Source of the DNA: Streptomyces marincola
GTDB taxonomy: Bacteria > Actinomycetota > Actinomycetes > Streptomycetales > Streptomycetaceae
DNA length: 64,000 nucleotides
Direction of reading: 5' to 3'
Assembly: GCF_020410765.1 (NCBI RefSeq)
Contig: NZ_CP084541.1
Location: 3,352,501-3,416,500, forward strand
Shown: positions 15,284-24,516 of the stretch, piece after piece
Layout of the letters: each line of letters opens with the position of its first letter
How positions within the stretch are numbered: the first letter of the stretch is position 1
Program-made: the position numbers and the translations under genes
Notes under the pieces: generated by a model
Told to the model about the DNA's origin: nothing
Database searches by the model: none
Seen by the model: the letters and a program-made list of their open reading frames with translations, nothing else

Positions 15284-16084
15284 CTATCCGGCGAGCAGTC
15301 CGGCCAGTTCCGCCTCGCGGTCGGCGATCCGCTGCCGCAGCTGCCCGGCGACCTCCTCCAGCATGCGGTCCGGGTCGTCGCCCGCCATCCGCAGCATGGA
15401 GCCGATCGCGCTGTCCTCCAGGGCCGCGGCGGCGTCCGCGAGCAGTTCCTTGCGGTGGGCCAGCCATTCGAGGCGCGCGTACAGCTCCTCGCCGCGGCTG
15501 CGCGCCGGGTTGGTGTCGGGGCCGCGCGCCCACTCCTCGGCCAGCTCGCGCAGCGCGTCGGCGTCTCCGCGCGCGTACGCCTGGTTCACGCGGGTGAGGA
15601 ACGCGTCCCTGCGGTCCCGCTCGCCCGCGTCGACCGTGAGGTCCGGGTGGCACGCGCGGACCAGCTCCCGGTAGATCCCGCGGGCCTCCTCGCCCGGCCT
15701 GACCCGGGGCGGCTCCTGCACGGACTGCTCCGTCAGCATGGCGTAGCCCTCGGGGGTGAAGCCGTCGGCGTCGAGCCACCCCTGGAACAGCTCGGAGACC
15801 TGCGGCATGGGCGCGATGGCGGCCCTGGCCTGCCGGGCCCTGGCCTCGTCCTCCGGCGCGCCGGTGCGGGCCGCGACGGCCTCGGCGATCTCCGCCTCCA
15901 GCTCTTCGAGACGCGTGTACAGCGGGCCGAGCCGCCGTTCATGGAGGCGGGAGTAGTTCTCCACCTCGATGCGGAACGTCTCGACCGCGATCTCGAACTC
16001 GATCAGCGCCGTCTCGGCCGCGTGGACGGCACGTTCGAGCCGGCCGGTCGCCTCGTCGTTGTCCTGCGTGTGCGCCTGGGTCAC
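15284..16084 (-). CDS. J-domain-containing protein with N-terminal coiled coil
   Basis: 266 residues from the GTG at 16084. Residues 15-90 form a long charged helix, likely coiled coil (GRLERAVHAAETALIEFEIA onwards). A DnaJ-type J domain follows with HPD at 146-148 in RELVRACHPDLTVDAG and the helix III sequence FLTRVNQAYARGDADAL, and the C-terminus returns to helices. It should stimulate a Hsp70 partner; no dnaK is nearby, and there is no zinc-finger or C-terminal client domain. Similar proteins are widespread in streptomycetes. Confidence 0.8.
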   Translation of the reverse strand: MTQAHTQDNDEATGRLERAVHAAETALIEFEIAVETFRIEVENYSRLHERRLGPLYTRLEELEAEIAEAVAARTGAPEDEARARQARAAIAPMPQVSELFQGWLDADGFTPEGYAMLTEQSVQEPPRVRPGEEARGIYRELVRACHPDLTVDAGERDRRDAFLTRVNQAYARGDADALRELAEEWARGPDTNPARSRGEELYARLEWLAHRKELLADAAAALEDSAIGSMLRMAGDDPDRMLEEVAGQLRQRIADREAELAGLLAG

Positions 16085-16151
16085 CCGCTCAGCCTATGCG
16101 CTCGCCCGGCCGCGCCGCGGTCCGGCGGACGGCGGTCCGCCCGGCAACGGC

Positions 16152-16565
16152 TCACGCGCCGTCGCGGAACTCCTCCGGGCACCGCCCGGCCGCGCCCTCC
16201 AGGTGGGCCTCGGCCCAGCGGGTCAGCTCCTTGAGGGCGGGGCTCAGCGCTCGCCCCGCGGGCGTGAGGCAGTAGCTGACGCGCAGGGGCGGGCCCTCCT
16301 GGACCCGCCGGGTGACCAGCCCCTCGTCGGCCAGTTCGCTGAGCCGGTCGGAGAGCATGCGTTCGCTGATGCCGGGAACGGCCCGCTTCAGCTCGGTGAA
16401 GTAGCCGGGGCCGTTCATGAGCGCGGCGATCAGCACGCCGGTCCACCGCTTGCCGAGCAGCCCGAACACGCGCAGCACGGCGGTGTCGGGCGCCGAGCAC
16501 AGGGAGGCGCCGTCCCGCCCGGCCGCCGGGAGCACTTCGCCCCGATTGTCCGATTCTTCCAGCAT
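16152..16565 (-). CDS. HxlR family winged-helix transcriptional regulator
   Basis: 137 residues from the ATG at 16565 with AGGGTGG upstream. The winged helix is LLGKRWTGVLIAALMNGPGYF, ELKRAVPGISERMLSDRLSEL, and the wing VTRRVQEGPPLRVSYCLTPAGRAL; Cys23 near the N-terminus is a possible redox sensor as in other HxlR proteins. It is divergent from the azoreductase gene, and the AT-rich 136-bp gap has inverted repeats that may be its sites. The usual HxlR signals are aldehydes, quinones or oxidants. Confidence 0.9.
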   Translation of the reverse strand: MLEESDNRGEVLPAAGRDGASLCSAPDTAVLRVFGLLGKRWTGVLIAALMNGPGYFTELKRAVPGISERMLSDRLSELADEGLVTRRVQEGPPLRVSYCLTPAGRALSPALKELTRWAEAHLEGAAGRCPEEFRDGA

Positions 16566-16633
16566 GAGACCACCCTACCGGAGAGGTAGCTGGTGCAGAA
16601 AAGTAAGTACCTGTGCTAAAAATAGTTACAGCG

Positions 16634-16655
16634 GAAGCGCTACCTACTGCGCTTC
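16634..16655. promoter_or_regulatory. Inverted repeat between hxlR-type gene and azoreductase
   Basis: GAAGCGC - 8 bp - GCGCTTC at 16634-16655 is perfect. A second, CTACC-GGAGA-GGTAG at 16575-16589, lies 10 bp before the HxlR start. Between them is an AT-rich stretch with GTAAGTAC and AGTTAC. One or both are plausible operators for the divergent pair. Confidence 0.45.
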
Positions 16656-16701
16656 TGATACTTCCTAATGTTACGCCACCGTCTCACGCCCAGGAGTTCC
16701 C

Positions 16702-17352
16702 GTGGCCACGCTGCTGCACATCGACACCTCGTTCAATGGCGACAAGTCCGTTTCCCGGGCCGTCGCCGCCAGCTTCCGCCAGGCATGGGAGGAGCAGCAT
16801 CCGGAGGGCGAGATCGTCTACCGCGACCTCGCCGCCGACCCGCTGCCGCACCTGAGCGCCGAGGCGTTCCACTCCGGCTCCATCGCCCCCGAGGATCGCA
16901 CGCCCGCGCAGCAGGCCGGGTTCGAGCTGCGCGACGGCCTGGTCACCGAGCTGGAGTCGGCCGACGCGGTGCTGCTCGGCGCCCCGCTCTACAACTACTC
17001 GGTGCCCTCCTCGCTCAAGGCGTGGCTCGACCACGTGATGGTCGTCGGCCGCACCATGGGCGACTCCTCGACCATCGCGGGCAAGCCGGTCACCGTCGTC
17101 ACCAGCCGGGGCGGCTCCTACCGGCCCGGCACCCCCATGAACGGCCGGGACTACGTCCAGCCCTACCTGGAGTTCGTCCTCGGCGAGCAGCTCAGGCTCG
17201 ACGTCGGCTTCATCGTCCCCGAGCTGACCCTCGCACCGGTCACCCCCGCCATGGCCGCCCTGGTCGACCAGGCCGAGGCGTCCGCCGCCGCGGCGCACGA
17301 GGAGGCCAGGGCGCGGGCCAAGAGCCTGGCCACGCAGCTCGCCGCTGCCTGA
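16702..17352 (+). CDS. FMN-dependent NADH:quinone oxidoreductase / azoreductase (AzoR family)
   Basis: 216 residues from the GTG at 16702 (CAGGAG upstream). Flavodoxin-like fold with HIDTSFNGDKSVSRAVA binding the FMN phosphate, APLYNYSVPSSLKAWLDH and VVTSRGGSY near the isoalloxazine. AzoR proteins are FMN enzymes that reduce quinones (and azo dyes) by two electrons, protecting against quinone stress. The divergent HxlR regulator fits quinone- or oxidant-induced expression, which is a common arrangement and inferred here. Confidence 0.9.
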   Translation: MATLLHIDTSFNGDKSVSRAVAASFRQAWEEQHPEGEIVYRDLAADPLPHLSAEAFHSGSIAPEDRTPAQQAGFELRDGLVTELESADAVLLGAPLYNYSVPSSLKAWLDHVMVVGRTMGDSSTIAGKPVTVVTSRGGSYRPGTPMNGRDYVQPYLEFVLGEQLRLDVGFIVPELTLAPVTPAMAALVDQAEASAAAAHEEARARAKSLATQLAAA

Positions 17353-17399
17353 CGGCCGGGCGCCGCGACGCGACCGCAGCGCGACGCCCGCCTCCGCGG

Positions 17400-18701
17400 T
17401 CACTCGACGGCCCGGGCCACCGCCGACCGGCGCGCCCGGGCCGCAGCGCGTGCCGGGGCGCGCCCCGGCGCGGGAACGCGCGGCCCGTGGCCCGCGCCGA
17501 TCCTGCGCTCCACTCCGCGGGTCAGCGCCCGCGCCGTGAACGAGACGCCGTGCACGAACCGCATCGCCGGGCCGAACACCGGCGCCGTCAGCAGCCCCGC
17601 GAAGAACAGCCCGGGCCAGGACGACTCGAACCCGCCGTCGAGCGCGGGCGCCCGCGTGCCGCGGACCGTGCGCAGCCGGTCGCGCGGCGCGGGGTCGAGC
17701 AGCCGCAGCCGCCGCAGGTCGGGCTCGAAGCCCGTGGCCGCGATGACGTGCGCGGCGGTCACGGCGTCCCGGCCCTCGGGCGTCGCCACCTCGATCCGCA
17801 CGCGGCCGTCGGGCGTCGCCTCCGCCCGCGTCAGCCGGTGGCCCAGACGCACCGGGACGGCACCGTCGAACCGTTCCCGCAGCCACCACGCGCCGGCGGG
17901 GCCGAGCGCGGTCGCCGCCACGTGCGCGCGCACGCCGGCGGGCAGGTGCCGGACCGCCCAGGGCAGTTCCGACCAGGCCCAGCTCGACCAGCCGGTGCCG
18001 AGGCCGCTGTGCGGGGCGCGGAACGGGGCGCTCAGCACGGCCCGCACGCCACGGCGCAGGGGCTGGGGCGTGGTGTTCCAGTTCAACGCGGGGGCGCGGG
18101 CCACCACGGTCGGCCGCGCCCCGGCCTCGGCGAGCAGCACCGCCGTTTCCAGGGCCGCCTGCCCGGCGCCGATCACCGCGACGTCCCTGCCCGCGAACCC
18201 GGACAGGTCGCCGTGGTCGCTGCTGTGGCTGACGAGTCCCGGGGGCAGCGAGGCCAGCGGCGCGGGCACGGAGGCGAACGGCAGCACCCCGGCCGCCAGC
18301 GCCACGCAGCGGGCCGGCAGCGGCGGCAGGTCGTCGCCTGTCTCCACGCGGAAGCCGTCAGCCCACGGTCTGACGGCCGTGACGGCGCGGTCCTCGACCG
18401 GCAGCGGCAGCCGGTCGGCGAACCACATCCCGTACGCCGTGAACGTCCCGATCGGCAGCGGACTGCCGTGCTCCGCGCGCAGGCCGCGGCCCGCGCAGTA
18501 GGCGGCCAGGGTGTCGGTGCCCGCGGGCTCGGAGAGGTTCGAGGCCCATGGCTCGGACTTGAGGAACATCCCGGGCGGCATATGGTCGCGCCAGGCGGAC
18601 ATCGGCCGCCCGAGCACCCGCACGTCGAGCCCGGCCGCCGCGGCGTGGGCGGCGATCGACAGGCCGTAGGGCCCGGCACCCACCACTACGAGGTCATGCA
18701 T
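17400..18701 (-). CDS. FAD-dependent monooxygenase/oxidoreductase (Trk-like, NAD-binding)
   Basis: 433 residues from the ATG at 18701, with GAAGGA about nine bases upstream. Two Rossmann motifs are visible: VVVGAGPYGLSIAAHA near the N-terminus for FAD and AVIGAGQAALETAVLLAEAGA near the middle for NAD(P)H. The motif HVIAATGFEPDL (ATG-x-x-P) is typical of flavin monooxygenases. The C-terminal 50 residues are Arg/Ala-rich and probably disordered. It overlaps the ATP-grasp gene by 16 bp, downstream of it, so the two are coupled and probably act on the same substrate. Confidence 0.85.
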   Translation of the reverse strand: MHDLVVVGAGPYGLSIAAHAAAAGLDVRVLGRPMSAWRDHMPPGMFLKSEPWASNLSEPAGTDTLAAYCAGRGLRAEHGSPLPIGTFTAYGMWFADRLPLPVEDRAVTAVRPWADGFRVETGDDLPPLPARCVALAAGVLPFASVPAPLASLPPGLVSHSSDHGDLSGFAGRDVAVIGAGQAALETAVLLAEAGARPTVVARAPALNWNTTPQPLRRGVRAVLSAPFRAPHSGLGTGWSSWAWSELPWAVRHLPAGVRAHVAATALGPAGAWWLRERFDGAVPVRLGHRLTRAEATPDGRVRIEVATPEGRDAVTAAHVIAATGFEPDLRRLRLLDPAPRDRLRTVRGTRAPALDGGFESSWPGLFFAGLLTAPVFGPAMRFVHGVSFTARALTRGVERRIGAGHGPRVPAPGRAPARAAARARRSAVARAVE

Positions 18702-20023
18702 CGCGTCACGTCCTTCTCGTCGCTCGTTCCGGTGATCACGCCGCCCGCCGCGCCCCGCCCGCGCCGGGGCCGCAGCGGCCCGCCGCCTGCCGGGCGCCGC
18801 CCCCCGCTCGCATGGCGCCGCCCGCGCCGGGGGCGCAGCGGCCCGCGCCGCGGCCAGGCGCCCGCCATCGCGAGGAACGGCGCCGGGTCGTCGGCCGCGA
18901 ACCACGCCCACTCCACCTCCCGGCCCGCCCGCCGCCACCGCCGCCCGGCGGCCAGCGCGGCGGGCAGCCCGTAGTTCTCGGCGACGAACACCCGTCCTGG
19001 CGCGGCAGCGGCCGGGGCGGCCGGCACCGAACGCCCGGTCAGGTCGAGGTGCAGGGCCCGCACCACGTCGAGCCCCGACCGTTCCGTGAACAGCCGGAAC
19101 TGCGCTCCCGGCCGCGGGTTGACGTCCAGCAGGTGGTAGGCGCGCGCGGCGGCGTCCCAGCGGAAGTCGGCGTCGAGCACGCCGTGGTAGCCGAGGCAGG
19201 ACGCCAGGCGCCGCGCGGCCCGTGCCACCTCCGCGTTCGGCACGCGGCTGCCGACCGCCGTCAGCCCGGCACCCGGCGGCCACGCCAGGTCTTTGCGCCC
19301 GGTGCCCCCGGCCAGCAGCGTGCCGTCCGCCGCGAAACAGCCGTGGAAGAACCAGTCGGCGCCCGCGCCCCCGGGCACCAGCCGCTGGAGCAGCAGCCTG
19401 CTGCCCGCGCGCGGCGCGCACGCGAACAGCCGCCGCACCTGCTCCGCGCCCGACACCACGGTGGTGCTGCGCAGCGCGCCGCCCGGCGGCAGCAGCCACG
19501 GGCGGCTCCACTTCGCCACCACGGGCGGGCCGAGGCGGCGCAGCGCCGCCACCGCCTCTGCCGCGCTGTCCGGAACGGCGGTCGGCGGATGCGCCAGGCC
19601 CACCTCACGGCACAGCTCCGCGAGTTCCGCCTTGTCCGCGGCGCGTTCCAGCGGCTCGGCCGGCGCGCGGGGCAGCAGGTACGCGCCGCGCAACCGGGGC
19701 GCGAGCCGGTGGGCGGCGAGCGCCCCCAGGTCGTCCATGGGGATCAGCACGGCGGGCCGCCCGATGCGCGCGGCGGCGCGGGTCAGCGCCCGTTCGATGT
19801 CGCCGGCCGTGTGCGGGTCCCCCGTGAACACGTGGGCGCACCGCAGATAACGGGAGCGGGCCAGTGGGCTGCGCGCGCCCTCCACAAAGGCGTGCACCTC
19901 GACCCCCGCACGCCCCAATGACCTCACCGCGCCGAGGGAACCGTGGTGGAACGGGTTCCGGTCCAGACGGAGCAGCAGCGCGGGCACCCGAGTATCAAGC
20001 GGTGACATAGTGCGATCATTCAC
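18686..20023 (-). CDS. ATP-grasp domain protein (carboxylate-amine/thiol ligase-like)
   Basis: 445 residues if the GTG at 20023 is used; an ATG at 20008 five codons later is equally possible, and neither has a good RBS. Residues 15-120 form the N-terminal Rossmann-like domain (LLRLDRNPFHHGSLGAVRSL), followed by ATP-grasp segments with the Lys in PVVAKWSRPW and the metal-ligand region HGVLDADFRWD... YHLLDVNPRPGAQ. These enzymes couple ATP to amide or thioester formation through an acyl phosphate. The C-terminal 60 residues are Arg/Gly-rich with a 21-residue duplication. The product is unknown. Confidence 0.85.
   Translation of the reverse strand: MNDRTMSPLDTRVPALLLRLDRNPFHHGSLGAVRSLGRAGVEVHAFVEGARSPLARSRYLRCAHVFTGDPHTAGDIERALTRAAARIGRPAVLIPMDDLGALAAHRLAPRLRGAYLLPRAPAEPLERAADKAELAELCREVGLAHPPTAVPDSAAEAVAALRRLGPPVVAKWSRPWLLPPGGALRSTTVVSGAEQVRRLFACAPRAGSRLLLQRLVPGGAGADWFFHGCFAADGTLLAGGTGRKDLAWPPGAGLTAVGSRVPNAEVARAARRLASCLGYHGVLDADFRWDAAARAYHLLDVNPRPGAQFRLFTERSGLDVVRALHLDLTGRSVPAAPAAAAPGRVFVAENYGLPAALAAGRRWRRAGREVEWAWFAADDPAPFLAMAGAWPRRGPLRPRRGRRHASGGRRPAGGGPLRPRRGRGAAGGVITGTSDEKDVTRCMTS
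18756..18845. repeat. In-frame 63-bp-spaced duplication at the 3' end of the ATP-grasp gene
   Basis: CGCCCGCGCCGGGG plus CGCAGCGGCCCG occurs at 18756-18782 and again at 18819-18845, differing by one base. The 63-bp spacing keeps frame and gives two copies of GPLRPRRGR in the C-terminal tail. It looks like a recent slippage expansion in a disordered region. Confidence 0.65.
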
Positions 20024-20168
20024 CGGTCACACGCGCCCACCCGGGTGCCCGAACGTCGACATCCTCGGTCGGCCTACGGGAAGCGTTCCCCCAGCCCATT
20101 CGGCACACGATGCGATTAATGCGAGGTCGCGGACCGGAACGATTCCGGCTCCGGCCCGGCGCGTGCGC

Positions 20169-21650
20169 CTACCTCCGGATGATCCCGAGCGCCGTCGCCG
20201 CCTTCAGCCACTTCGGGAACTCCGAGAGCAGCCGGTCGTACAGCTCCTCGTCGGACACCCGGGAGATGTCGTCGACGGCGAAGAACCCGACGTTGTCGAT
20301 GCGGCGGCCCGGCAGCTCGTCGAACTTCTTGAGCACCCCGAAGTTCGACCTGCCGAGGCCGACGAACTGCCAGAACAGCGGCTCGTCCTCCGCCCCCCGC
20401 AACTGCTGCTCGATCTCGCGGTTGCGGTGGACACCGCCGTCGGAGAAGAAGAGGACCAGGGTCGGCTCGTCGGCCGGGCGCTTGCGCACGTAGGTGCGGA
20501 CGAGGTGGATGACCTTCTGCTCCTCGTTGCCGTAGCCGATCAGCTTCATGTCGATCTGGCCCGGCTGCCGGACCGGGGGCGCCGCCCGCGGCTCCTTCTT
20601 CCTGCGGAAGAACGAGCCGCCCGCGGGGCGCGACCACGGGTTGTCGCCGCCGACGCGGACGTGCAGGTCGAGCCACGCGGGCAGCTCGCCGAGGTCCAGG
20701 TCCGGCAGCTGGGCGGGGTTGCTGGCGAACGTCCACGCCTGCATCCGGCCGTCGTCGTCCAGTGCGGCGGCCACGGCCGCCATGCGCTCGACCGTGTCCT
20801 TGACCACGCCCTTGCGGTACAGCGACGTCATCGAGCCCGACGCGTCCAGCACCAGCACGATCCGCGCCCGCACACCGGGCGGCGCCCCGTGCTTGTCGAG
20901 GCTGACCGCCACCCGCTGCTTGCGCAGCGACAGCCGCTCCCGCATCTCGCCGGGCAGCTTCTCAAGCCCGTTCCCCGCGCCGGCGGGCGCAGGGGGCGCC
21001 TGAACGGGCGGCGCGGGCGCCGGAGCACTCGGCGGCGCGGGCGCCTGAACGGGCGCGGGCGCGGGGGGCGCGGGCGGCACTGGCACCTGAACGGGCGCGG
21101 GCGCAGGCGCGGGCGCCTCCGGCTCCTCCTCCTCGACGGCGATGCCGAAGTCGGTCGCGAGCCCTTCCAGGCCCGTGTCGTACCCCTGACCCACCGCGCG
21201 GAACTTCCACTGCCCGTTCCGCAGGTACAACTCCCCGCCGACGAACGCCGTCTCGCGCTCCGCGCTCATGTCGAACCGCGCCAGCTCCGCGCCGCCGACG
21301 GCGTCCGAGAGCACCAGCCGCAGCCCGCTCAGCTCGCCGAACGTGCCGCCGTCCGCCGAGGCGGCCAGCACCACGCGTTCAATCCCTGGTTCGAGTGCGC
21401 GCAGGTCCACCTCGACCGCGTCCGCACCGGGCCGCTTGCCCGCGTGCCGGACGGCGCCCGAGGCGTGCACGGGCTGGTTGTAGAAGACGAAGTCGCCGTC
21501 GCCGCGCACCTTGCCGTCCCCCGTCAGCAGCAGCGCCGACGCGTCGGCGTCCGGCGCACCGGGCGCCGACGCGTCCCAACTCAACTCCGCACGCACGGAA
21601 TCGGCGGCTACCGGAACGTTCGCACCCTTGCTCAGGAATATGCCAGTCAT
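20169..21650 (-). CDS. TerD-VWA fusion protein (tellurium-resistance-type domain plus von Willebrand A domain)
   Basis: 493 residues from the ATG at 21650. Residues 1-172 are a TerD domain (ELSWDASAPG, FVFYNQPVHASGAVRH, ERVVLAASADGGTF, FVGGELYLRNGQWKFRAVGQGY). Residues 175-230 form an Ala/Pro linker. Residues 262-493 are a VWA domain with an intact MIDAS start, DASGSMTSLY (269-278), and the later VLFFSDGGVHRN. TerD domains bind calcium in this family, and VWA domains bind metal and protein partners; the fusion suggests a scaffold in Ter-type envelope or stress complexes. It is monocistronic here; the usual terABC neighbours are absent. Confidence 0.9.
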   Translation of the reverse strand: MTGIFLSKGANVPVAADSVRAELSWDASAPGAPDADASALLLTGDGKVRGDGDFVFYNQPVHASGAVRHAGKRPGADAVEVDLRALEPGIERVVLAASADGGTFGELSGLRLVLSDAVGGAELARFDMSAERETAFVGGELYLRNGQWKFRAVGQGYDTGLEGLATDFGIAVEEEEPEAPAPAPAPVQVPVPPAPPAPAPVQAPAPPSAPAPAPPVQAPPAPAGAGNGLEKLPGEMRERLSLRKQRVAVSLDKHGAPPGVRARIVLVLDASGSMTSLYRKGVVKDTVERMAAVAAALDDDGRMQAWTFASNPAQLPDLDLGELPAWLDLHVRVGGDNPWSRPAGGSFFRRKKEPRAAPPVRQPGQIDMKLIGYGNEEQKVIHLVRTYVRKRPADEPTLVLFFSDGGVHRNREIEQQLRGAEDEPLFWQFVGLGRSNFGVLKKFDELPGRRIDNVGFFAVDDISRVSDEELYDRLLSEFPKWLKAATALGIIRR

Positions 21651-21819
21651 CCCGACAGTGTGCCCGCCCGGCCCGCCGCGGCCGGGAGCGGGACTCGCCG
21701 CCGCCGCGGACTGTCCGGCGTGCCGCAAGCGCGGATTCGTGCGCTGGGCGGCCGGAACCTTCTCCTGCGCCGGGTCACACGGGAGTTGACCGGCGCTGCC
21801 TATGCTGGGGAGGCGCGCG

Positions 21820-22631
21820 GTGGACGACGCATTCGGAGAAGTGGCACGACGTGCGTTGTCGGAGCATGGCTACTCAATACGGGCGGCGTCCAGAGCCATC
21901 GCCTACGACACGGGTTACCTGTCGCGCGTCCTCAACGGCAAGCAGAACTGGCGGCCTACCGGCGGCTGGACGACGCCGTGCTCCCGCAGACCATCATCCC
22001 CGCCACGCTCGCGCAGGTGAAAGAGGTGACGGGGCTCCTCAGGAGCGCGAGAGGCGCCCACAGGAACGCCCTCGCGGAAGTGGCCTCGGAGTTCGCCCAG
22101 TTCGGTGGCTGGCTGCTTGCCCAAGTGCGGCGCGGCAGGGAGGCGGAAACCCTGCTCGGCCAGGCACTGCACATCGCCGACGACATCGGCAACGGCACGC
22201 TCGCGGCCCAGGCCCTGAATTTCCGGGGATACCTCGCCCGCCGGCAGGGAAATCACCCGGCAGTCGCCCGCTGGTTCTCCGCGGCGGCTGCCACGCCCGG
22301 CGCCCACCCGGCTCAGCGCATGGGCGACACCTTGCAGGCAGCCGCGGGATACGCACACCTGAACGAGTCGACCCGCGCCCTGCGACTCGTCGAGGAAGCC
22401 GAGCGACTGGCCGAGGAAGCCGCCGCCATTCCGCCGCCCGAGACCGCTTACTGGCTGACCCCCGAATTCAACAGGATAAATCTGGGACTCAGCACCCTCG
22501 CGCTGCGGCGTTACGACGAAGCGGCGCATCACCTGTCGGCCGGGCTGGCGGGACTCCCGGCGGAGCAGCGGGGCGCACTCTGGACCCACGAGCACCGGGC
22601 AGCGCTGCGCAGGGCCGAGGCGGCGCGTTAG
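21820..22631 (+). pseudogene. Broken HTH (XRE-like) / TPR-like transcriptional regulator
   Basis: GTG at 21820 with a good RBS (GGGGAGG at 21807-21813) opens an HTH segment (VARRALSEHGYSIRAASRAI, AYDTGYLSRVLNGKQ). Right after this (about 21942-21955) the frame changes: the helical C-terminal part continues in another frame (LAAYRRLDDAVLPQTI, LAEVASEFAQFGGWLL, LGQALHIADDIGNGTLAA, onwards to 22631), while the first frame stops at 22020. Homologues place a longer linker between the two parts, so both an internal deletion and a frameshift are likely. The two halves otherwise look intact, which suggests a recent loss or, less likely, programmed frameshifting. Confidence 0.75.
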
Positions 22632-22642
22632 GCGTTGCGTGA

Positions 22643-22684
22643 CGCTGGGCCCGCCCTGCCGGGTCAGGCAGGGCAGGCCCAGCG
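22643..22684. terminator. Strong bidirectional hairpin after thiC
   Basis: CGCTGGGCC-C-GCCCTGCC, loop GGGTCA, GGCAGGGC-A-GGCCCAGCG: a stem of 17 pairs with a single mismatch. It lies between the convergent ends of the broken regulator and thiC, so it can stop both transcripts. Confidence 0.75.
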
Positions 22685-22693
22685 AGGGCGACG

Positions 22694-24340
<1,647 letters not shown>

Positions 24341-24345
24341 GAGAC

Positions 24346-24436
24346 CTACTCCCTACGCCGGCATTACCCGGTAACAGGTTCGGCGGTCGGCGCAGCTCCA
24401 GCGCCCTCTCAGCCCCGTGCTCGGAGCTCCCGCGAT
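24346..24436 (-). promoter_or_regulatory. TPP riboswitch (THI element) of thiC
   Basis: On the minus strand the conserved THI elements occur in order: GGGAGC near 24430, GGGGCTGAGAGGG at about 24404-24416, CGAACCTG at about 24375-24382, then GGGTAATGCCGGCGTAGGGAG ending near 24348. The last strand of helix P1 contains GGGAG, which is also the only RBS-like sequence, about 12 bases before the thiC ATG; ligand binding would hide it. This is the standard translational type of control in high-GC actinomycetes. Confidence 0.93.
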
Positions 24437-24516
24437 GTGCAAACTCGCGCCTCCACGCTAACGGCACACCGGCCGGGCTGAACAGTGGGCCGGGCGTTTT
24501 ACGCGATGATCGGCAC

